Position numbers and translations under genes: made by a program. The notes below the pieces were generated by a model that was given only the letters and a program-made list of their open reading frames with translations, made no database searches and had not been told where the DNA came from. 30,421 nucleotides of DNA, taken from Schoenoplectus triqueter. Taxonomy: Eukaryota; Streptophyta; Magnoliopsida; Poales; Cyperaceae. Where the stretch lies: the NCBI GenBank assembly GCA_964058805.1, contig CAXKVV010001888.1, positions 1 through 30,421 on the forward strand. The letters are read 5' to 3'. This document shows positions 22,852-30,421 of this stretch, one piece after another (the first letter of the stretch is position 1; each line of letters begins with the position of its first letter).

Positions 22852-25448
22852 ATGGCATCACCAAAGAAAACTAAAAGAAGAGTCAAACTGCCAATGAATT
22901 ACCGGTTAACACCTCCAAAGAAACAATCTTTTGAGTTGGACAAGTTTGAAAGTAGCAGAGTGAAGTCCGAAAACAAATCTTCTGAGAACCACCTAGTAAC
23001 TACAACTCAGTTAGCAACAACACTCGCAGGCATCTGGAGTTACATTGGCCAGCCAGCAGCTCTCAAGTCTGATGAGAATCTCAATTATGAGATTTGTCAG
23101 AAGGAAGCAGTACAATGTAAAAACCAGATCTCAACTTGTGAACAGCTCAAAGCAATGAAGAAAAAAATGTTTTTTTCTTATTATAAAATGGCCAGCATTG
23201 ATGTTTTATGGAACAAGGGTAAACATATGGAGTTCCACTATATGGGAGCTACCTATGATCCGAAATATCTGCATAGCACAAGAAGTTCATGCAATGCAAG
23301 AAATAAATTTTACACGGTTGAAACCACAGAAGATCCAGGATATGCTACCGTTGGAGGTGATACACGACCTATGCAAGAGGCTATGTCACAGAGAAAAGAA
23401 GAGACAATGTTGATGTTAGAAAATAAAGATGATCAAGAATCAGAGAACAAATTTGAATTGTTGACTGCAAGTTCTTGTGTAAATACCAAAAAAGAATTAT
23501 TAGGGAACTCTTCTTCCACAGTGGCCAAATTGACAGCAGATAAATCCATTGGGAAAAGTTATGGAGGTAGAAGTGATAGTCTTCAAGAATACTTCACCAG
23601 GTGTCACTTTTCCGTACAAGATCAGGTCAAAGGTGCAATTTATGTCAATAGACATGCTTTAGCAGGTGCATTGGCCGGTACCGTGGTTAGTCTCTGTCTT
23701 CACCCGGTTGATACTGTAAAGACCATTATTCAATCCAGTGCGACAGGAGGTTATTCATTCTGTCATGTACTAAGGCAGACTTTAAATCAAAGAGGTATGG
23801 TTTAAATCTAAAAGTCATGTGCTAAAATTTTTCATATTCTACCCGTAAATCCTACTCTGTTATGAAACAGTAACTGACTGTTGCTATGGAGCCCTTATTA
23901 CCATGAGCCTCTATGTGATTTAGATTGATGCATTTAGGTGCACTGGTTGAACTGAGGTTGAATTGTAATAGTTCAGAAGTTAATCATACTTGAGCTAAAT
24001 TACTGCTTGAAATTCATGGCAATAAGAAAAAAATAATTTGCATACTGTCATGCCTTTGATAGTATGTACTCCAATGTTATTATCACAGAATATAGTGTGC
24101 TCTCAATGCTTTGTTTATATTAGAGCATATATCATATTTTTGCTGTTATAGAGACATATTTTGAGCTTAATTTTTAATGGTTCGTGTTGATTTCGATATT
24201 TGTAGGTTTGCTGGGACTTTACCGAGGGATTGCAAGCAATATTGCTTCTTCAGCACCAATCTCAGCTATTTACACTTTTACTTATGAATCAGTGAAGGGA
24301 GTTTTGCTACCTATTTTTCCCAAGGTAAATTAAATTTGACCTCTATGCTTTATGAGATACATGCTGCATTAATATTTCTAATTTTATCCTTTCTGTTAAT
24401 ACAAAAGGAGTACCAGTCAGTAACACATTGCATAGCAGGTGGCTGTTCAAGCGTTGCTACTTCCTTCGTCTTCACTCCTAGCGAACGAATAAAGCAACAA
24501 ATGCAAGTTTGTACGCAGTACCAGAATTGTTGGTACATTCATTCATTTTATGCCTCATTATTTCTTTATTAATAAATTGCGGCTTAAAGCTGGGTTGGTC
24601 CATACAACTGATGGTCAACGTTAAAATTTTATTTCTTAGGAATGCTTTGGTGGGTTGCATTCAAAAAGGAGGTGTGGCAACATTGTATGCTGGTTGGCGA
24701 GCGGTTCTTTGTCGGAATATTCCTCATTCTATTATCAAGGTACATGCTGTTAATTTTTTCCAGATTCTCCAACACTTCCATCTATTCATTATTAAATATT
24801 TGTGTTAATATGATTCTTTGGGATTCTCTTTTTAGTTCTATACCTATGAAAGGTTGAAGCGATTTCTTTTGGAGGATAGACCTGATTCTACACTTAGTTC
24901 TTGGCAAACGGTTAGTCATTCAACCTTATTCCTCTTTATGGTGCAATCTTGATTTTCTATCGATACAGTTTTGATACATTTTGTGGAAATTTTCAGCTTG
25001 CATGTGGAGGAACGGCAGGAGTAACTGCAGCACTCTTCACTACTCCTTTTGATGTGGTCAAGACGAGAATTCAGACACAAGTACCTTTTGGAAAAATAAT
25101 GGATCAAATTGATCTTTTCATTTCTTTTCTTTTTTTTAAATGTAATTGATTTGACAGTAATTCGTCTTGCAACTATGTAGTCTCCTGGGACAGCAAAAAA
25201 TTATGATGGAGTTTTTGAAGCACTCAACAAGATAATAAAAAATGAAGGCTTGCCAGGTTTATATAGGTAAACCTAAGATGAACCTAAAACTTTGCACATA
25301 TCAACTCTCCCTGGTTAACTTTTGTTGCTGTTGTTTCAGGGGATTAACACCAAGGTTGGGTATGTATGTTTCTCAAGGGTCCATCTTTTTTGCTTCGTAT
25401 GAATTCCTCAAGGCTCTCCTTGCTCTTGATGTTGAAAGACAGTCTTAA
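22852..25448 (+). CDS. Mitochondrial carrier family protein, SAM-carrier-like, with long N-terminal extension (546 aa)
   Basis: A SLC25-type transporter, expected in the inner membrane of mitochondria or plastids. Exons: 22852-23794, 24206-24324, 24408-24532, 24640-24739, 24836-24910, 24997-25080, 25181-25266, 25340-25448. All internal borders are GT-AG with consistent phases (1641 nt). The three carrier repeats lie in residues about 265-546, with signatures PVDTVK (285-290), PSERIK (378-383) and PFDVVK (471-476). The last repeat's GSIFFASYE resembles S-adenosylmethionine carriers, which is the closest family I recognise, but substrate is not proven. Residues 1-264 are a polar, Lys/Ser-rich extension with no domain I know; ordinary carriers are about 300 residues. 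The N-terminus (MASPKKTKRR) is basic but not a clear targeting peptide. Start choice: ATG 22852 is the first in-frame ATG of this exon; a spliced start at 22396 is possible. An Arabidopsis homologue of similar long form probably exists. Confidence 0.88.
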
Positions 25449-26200
25449 ATATAAGTAAGAGAGATGATGATTCTCCATTGCACAATTCAGAAGTGTGCGG
25501 ATTAGGATGTTACCGTTTCTGCTTCGTTCTTTAGTTTTCACTTGATTCAAGGCCAAGTGGATGAGGCTGGCACTTTTAGCTTGCTGGTAACTTTTGTGTA
25601 ATCTTCTTTTAGGTTACCGTTAATTAGCATAGACTTTCCACCTGGCACTCTCTTGAACTTTAATCAAGCATTTTATTTCCACCAGGTATGCAAGTAACTA
25701 CAGTGCCTCAGTTAGAAAGACATTGTAACTGGTCCTAGCAAAGATGATCCAATTTTGCTCTGGATCCAGCAAAAGCAGATGTGTGATTTTGACAAAATGA
25801 GGGTTTCATTGAGAACAAATCCCTGACTATTATAACAAAACTTTGTGACTGCTTTCACCGGTTGGGTTTCATTTTTACTGTTGGGATTCATTTCGAGCCT
25901 ACCCAACTTATTTGGACTAAGACTTTGGTCATTGATGGTGGTGGTGGGTTTCATTTTGATGGTTGGGATTCATTTCGAGCCTACCAACTTGTTTGGACTA
26001 AGGGCTTGTGTTGTCAGTGTCAGTGGTGGTGGTGTTGTATTTGTCAAAGAAAAATGACAAGACGAGGATAGCATTCTGGAATCTTGTATAATTGTTATGA
26101 ATTTTTCATTCAGCTTTCATTGAAGTTGTTCCTTGTTCACAAATTTGTATATTACAGCCTACAGAAGAAGCCCGTCCTTGTGCTTTATTAGAATGGATAG
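25449..26200 (+). other. 3' UTR and downstream region of the carrier gene
   Basis: The TAA is at 25446-25448. The following several hundred bases probably include the 3' UTR; no polyadenylation signal is decisive. No coding region on either strand is convincing. Confidence 0.5.
25864..26010 (+). repeat. Tandem duplication, period 82 bp, downstream of the carrier stop
   Basis: GGGTTTCATTTT (25864, 25946) and TTGGGATTCATTTCGAGCCT (25881, 25963), followed by TTTGGACTAAG, recur with a constant 82-base offset. The copies are only slightly diverged, indicating a fairly recent duplication, possibly within the 3' UTR. Confidence 0.9.
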
Positions 26201-26286
26201 CAATTAACATACAAAGAAGATGCTTCTTTGTATCAGTTGTTTCTCTCTATTTATGCAGTGTGATGATTTCTGCAAAAAATAAAAAA

Positions 26287-26304
26287 CACACACACACACA
26301 CACG
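26287..26304. repeat. (CA)n microsatellite
   Basis: A short run of about eight CA units between the two convergent genes. Confidence 0.85.
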
Positions 26305-26797
26305 CAACAATAGACGGAAAGATTGCTGCAAGTGGAAAATTCAAAACTCTTTTTATATTTGAAGAAAATAAAATCCACTGCACAAATAAATAAATGAGAT
26401 GAACAACAAAGTAATACAAGCAATCAAAAATTAAACTTCAAGCTAACACAAAAAGTGATAATATGTTTGTTAATAGTCCATTTCCATAAATTACATCCAA
26501 ATCAAACAAAAGCCGACCATGGCTATTGAATTACCAAAATGCCAACTTCAACCAGATGGAACATTATGGCTGATCATTGCTGCAATTATTTCAAAATTTA
26601 GCAAGGATATGTGAAGTTAGAACTGTCAGATGTTTATCAGATGGTCTCAATCAGCTGGAGAGGGTTGAATCAGATTAAATGCTCTCTAATATAGGCAAAT
26701 CAACAACGCCATCTATTTTAAATCGAGGAAATCTTTTTATGATAATTTGATCCCGCAATCTTGGCTAAGATACAGAAGATATGAAGCCAGAATTCTA

Positions 26798-27496
26798 TTA
26801 CAATTTCATTTTGAGGATAGGATGCACATTCACACTAATTTGTCTGATTTCATCAATTTTCTGAATGCATTCTTTTAGCCTCTTCAATTTGTCGGGTATG
26901 GCAGTCATATTTCTTTCACTCTTCTCTCTGAAAATCTGCAATTTCTCCTTAGCTCTCTCGTCAACTTCAGGCAGTGACCCTTCTTCACTCGATTGAACTT
27001 CTGGGAAGAAAGCATATTCAAACAAAACAAAAATCTAAGAAAATTACTTAACTACGATATTTCAAGGGTTTGCCAATGTAAATTTTTAGTGATTCATTCT
27101 ATCTAAATCGTAAAGCATATGACTTTAGCATTTCTTCATGAAAAAAAAATCCCACAAATTAGACATTAACTTTCACATTGTACTGAAGCTACATTTCACT
27201 ATTAATTACGCATGGAGTCTGAAACAATAAAGGTCAAAATTTGAGAATAACATACTAGTGGAGGCTCCAACCTCCAGCATAGGCGGATCAATCGGCCTAT
27301 GAGCAGCTAGATTCGACCTGAGCGCTTTGGCGAGCAGATCTGGCACGGTTTTCCGGTAATCCAAGACTCTTCGAGCCATCTCGTGCAATTCAGACTTCAA
27401 TTTCTCGATCTCAATCTCCACCGTCAGATCTTCTTCAGTCTCCATGTGTTTCCTCTTACCTAGGGTTTGAGCTCCGGGTTCCTCTTTGTTTGCCAT
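26798..27496 (-). CDS. Small charged helix-rich protein of unknown function (2 exons, 147 aa)
   Basis: Minus strand: exon 1 is 27496-27256 and exon 2 is 27000-26798. The donor reads GTATGT just below 27256 and the acceptor TTCCCAG just above 27000; the codon for Lys81 is split A/AA and the joined frame is 444 nt with stop TAA. I do not recognise the family. Residues 25-65 and 94-133 are rich in E, K, R and L in helical spacing and look like two coiled-coil segments, separated by a Pro/Ser/Glu-rich linker spanning the splice. KRK at 14-16 is a short basic patch. There is no signal peptide or membrane span. A telo-box lies just upstream of the ATG. The matching phase and two strong splice sites argue for a real gene. 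It is convergent with the carrier gene. Confidence 0.65.
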
Positions 27497-27523
27497 TGTC
27501 GTATGCCGTGCGGTAGGAGGACC

Positions 27524-27531
27524 TAGGGTTT
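27524..27531 (-). promoter_or_regulatory. Telo-box (AAACCCTA) upstream of the small coiled-coil gene
   Basis: On the minus strand AAACCCTA lies 28-35 bases before the ATG at 27496. This motif is enriched near start sites of plant translation and cell-cycle genes. A second AAACCCTA (27461-27468) falls inside the coding sequence and may be coincidental. Confidence 0.6.
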
Positions 27532-27539
27532 AGGCGGCA

Positions 27540-28440
27540 ATTACAAATTAATCGTTTTTACTGTAACAATAAAAATGTGATTAATTATTTTATAGCATTA
27601 TTATTGTAATAGTTAAGTTAATTATATTATAATGATATTTATAAGTTGGAACTATAAGTCTCTAGTGCAGATAACAATAAATTTTATTATTTTACGAAGT
27701 GACGTAGGTTCAATCCTGAGAGAGGTATAAAAAATAATATATATTAAAGTTATGAGAGTTCTATTTAATTCAATCTTGTGCTGACTATTCTTGTAAAAAT
27801 CCTCAAAAAGTCTTTGGATTTTTTAATACACATAGTAAATATTAATATATTTTATTTTTACTATTAATACTTATGAAGATATGAACACTTCGAGTGAACT
27901 AACATTTATTTCTAAGTATTTTACATTCTATATAAGTGGACAAAAACATATCAAAAATGAAAATTTTAAAGAGAAAATAGTTGGATGATAGAGCACGGTT
28001 CGAAACATAAATTTTAATATTTATATTATTTATACATATAAAATATGAGTATTTTATATTTATTTGTAAAGGTGTTCATATCTAGTTACAATAATGTTCA
28101 TATCTGATCGTAAAATATAAAAACTTACCAAAAATAAAAATGTTATTGAAAAAATATAAAATTGGATCAGAAAATATTTGGAATTATCTTAATAATAAAA
28201 TATTTTATATAATTATAAATATAATTTTAGTAGTAATTTATATAACTTTTACTAATATAAGTGTAGTTATTAATTTTATTATAATTATATTTACTATTAC
28301 ATGATATTTATCATTAAATAATATAATTATTATTAAAACATTCAAAAAAATAAAATGAATGATTTTTTAAATAAATCAAAAAATATTTAAATAATGATGG
28401 AGTATCTCTTTTGCATTTCTTACTGTAATAATTAATGGAT
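27540..28440. other. Very AT-rich spacer
   Basis: Long A/T runs and short palindromic AT words with no ORF, RNA gene or bounded repeat that I can support. Confidence 0.6.
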
Positions 28441-30421
28441 AGAACTTACAAGTTGCTCCACTTCGTGCGGAAGTGGATCTGACCGGCACAATAGTATCCT
28501 TAATTTTATAAGAAATCACAAATCAAAATTGGAAGTCCTATATTTTTCACGATTCTAAATCCTTCAAATCTTAACAGAGTATTATATCTCTTACTTTTCT
28601 CTTTTTCATATCAGTAGCAATTTCTCTTCTGTTCTGATAAGTTCATTAAGAGAGAGAATGTTGGTGTGTATTTATAACCAACGTACATGCTCAATGCACT
28701 TCTCCAGTGCACCTCTTCATCAACACATCTCTTTATAACAGATCAAATTTGGATTCGAGTCTCTCATAACGGGCGTATAATATATTAAATTTAACATCTC
28801 TCACGCGCACAAAATGGGATACCAGCTATGAACTAAGAGAAGGTTATATTAAGTATGTATAACAAATCTAAGTAGAGTAATATACAGTATCCCAGATCAT
28901 CAAATCACATTTTAAGTATTATAATATCTCTTTTATTTATTAATACAACTATATTTATATTTTAAAGTTATGTTACATAAATATAATTGATGCACCAGTT
29001 AATATAATCAAATGTGACATTATAATGATCTTTTTCTTTTATCTAGAATCTCTTAATTCCAAAATAATTATTATTCAGATATGTTCTATTGTACTAAATA
29101 CTTTCTTTGATTTGTCGATTTGCAAAATAATCTTGAATTTTATAATTTATCTTGTATGAGTTTTGTGCAGGGATTAAAATACAAAGTGGATTAGTGCACA
29201 AGAACCAAGACTAATTATGGAATACAATAGCTTAATCAAGACCGCATTAGGCCTAGGTTTAGTTAGACTCAAACTGAGTTGAATTGGTTAAGATAAATTG
29301 AACTTAAACAATAAAGAAAAATATTTCTGCCCAGCAAATTATTATAACAGTTCATCTTAATACTAAAAAATATTCTAAAGCATAAAAGTTCTCAAAGAGC
29401 CAGAGCATATCGTTGTGTAATGGTTCAGTAATCGTTGTAATGTTTTGGTAAATCGTTAACGATTGATCAAATCGTTATAATGATTCAGCTCAATCAGATC
29501 CAACGGCTATCTTTTCTAAGTTGTTATAACGATTCACAAATCATTAACGGTTCATATCGAAAATAGTTTATTCATCTATTTCAGAAGATCTATTTTAAAA
29601 GTATCACATCTCTCATTGATTTGAAATATATTCATCTAGCTAAATCATTTTTCCTAGAGGGCTTACCAGCCATATACAAAGTGAGAGAGATAACCTCAAG
29701 AAAAGATACACTTAATTAGCTAAATTCCTATTTAAGTTCAATCTAGTTTCTCTCCATTCTTCCAACTTGATCCTTCGTGATCTACTCTCCTTGTAAACTG
29801 TTTTGAGCTGTAATGCTCATGTTTCTTGAGTGTGTTGTTACTCATTTTTTTATTTTGAGTGTGTTGTCACTCACCTTTTTGAGTGTGTTGTCATTCTTGT
29901 TACCGATAGGCTTGACAACCTATTTTTGTATAAGGGACCAAGTTCTACAAGTGTAAAACTAGTTTTAGTGTTTCGGCTCAAACTCAATTGTTAGAGGTTG
30001 AGAGTCTCAGAGACGTTGGCATTGTAATCTGAACTCTGTTACATCTTGTGTTATTGTTTGATCTTTTTTTCTCTCATTTTTTTGATTGCTATATTCTTGT
30101 GAGAATTGAATTGAATTAAATTATCTTTCACTACCATTATGCTTGAACACTAAGCCCCAAATCGATTTATACATTTCTATTTTAGGTTTTTTTTATAATC
30201 TTTCACTATTCTAGCCTTTAAATATCACCACCCTAGGCCCATCATGTTCCATTAGATCGTATCATCCATGATCATTAATAACATTTCAAAATAACTAATT
30301 GAAAAGAAACTTCAAGTATTTAGTAAAAGGTCGAAGAGTACTATGAGATCTTTTTGATCTCACGAGTCTCACACAACAAAGAAGCAGAGATCATATCTTC
30401 TGTTACTTGTTGGTCAATTGA
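28440..30421 (+). mobile_element. LTR-retrotransposon-like noncoding sequence
   Basis: No protein-coding frame. TATA-like words occur at about 28668 and 28728. From 29400 the text carries repeated ATCGTTAACGATT-type words, then a T/G-rich segment with three TTGAGTGTGTTGT copies (29826-29905), GACAACCT, AAGTTCTACAAGTGT, and GTTTCGGCTCAAACTC. This is the kind of sequence I associate with the R/U5 end of Ty1/copia (SIRE-like) LTRs, from general memory. LTR ends, primer site and internal domains were not found, and the element may continue past the window. Confidence 0.4.
29826..29905 (+). repeat. Three GAGTGTGTTGT tandem copies
   Basis: TTGAGTGTGTTGT at 29826, 29855 and 29879 is followed by TACTC, CACTC and CATTC. 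GAGTG can pair with CACTC around the TGTTGT loop, exactly in the second copy and nearly so in the others, so the transcript could form three small hairpins in a row. Confidence 0.85.

Noticed and set aside
23198..23413. 71-codon frame within the large carrier exon
   Set aside because: Shadow frame of the 943-bp coding exon, which has a long uninterrupted frame leading into the carrier repeats.
30344..30362. TGAGATC-TTTTT-GATCTCA hairpin as a terminator
   Set aside because: A neat 7-bp stem, but there is no gene upstream and pol II plant genes do not use such terminators; probably chance or repeat interior.

Overview
This window reads as nuclear DNA of a flowering plant. It has three intron-containing genes with canonical GT-AG borders, AT-rich introns and spacers, CT-rich leaders, telo-box motifs, and many transposon relics. 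I cannot name the species. No bacterial-type operon, CRISPR array, rRNA or intact viral or transposase gene was found.

Layout. 1 to about 2830 is gene-free and repeat-like: a TATA box with CT-rich downstream sequence, a cluster of GTGGGGCCCAC and CCACGTGG palindromes, and two diverged tandem duplications (periods 127 and about 246 bp). It is probably LTR-retrotransposon noncoding sequence, but no termini could be fixed. 3879-15154 (+) is a 17-exon gene for a 424-residue peroxisomal-type acyl-CoA thioesterase. It has an N-terminal cyclic-nucleotide-binding fold, a double hotdog and a C-terminal Pro-Lys-Leu. Its sixth intron is 5155 bp and packed with repeats, and intron 13 holds a clean MITE with a TTA target duplication. 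15155-22000 is intergenic: a 34-bp palindrome, a 217-bp foldback element, a tRNA-like A-box/B-box element on the minus strand, an orphan promoter/leader-like block (17500-18150) and a (TA)20 tract.

22852-25448 (+) encodes a mitochondrial carrier family protein, most like S-adenosylmethionine carriers, with an unusual N-terminal extension of about 265 residues. Its leader holds a nine-codon upstream ORF and an ATG sitting exactly on a splice donor, so the start is uncertain. 26798-27496 (-) is a two-exon gene for a 147-residue charged, helix-rich protein that I do not recognise; it converges on the carrier gene. 27540-28440 is AT-rich with nothing seen. From about 28440 to the end the sequence looks like retrotransposon LTR material with three GAGTGTGTTGT repeats.

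The three genes show no obvious shared pathway. The thioesterase acts on acyl-CoAs, probably in peroxisomes, and the carrier probably sits in an organelle inner membrane; their adjacency looks like ordinary plant gene order. All exon joins were built by hand from reading frame, splice motifs and family knowledge, without transcript data.
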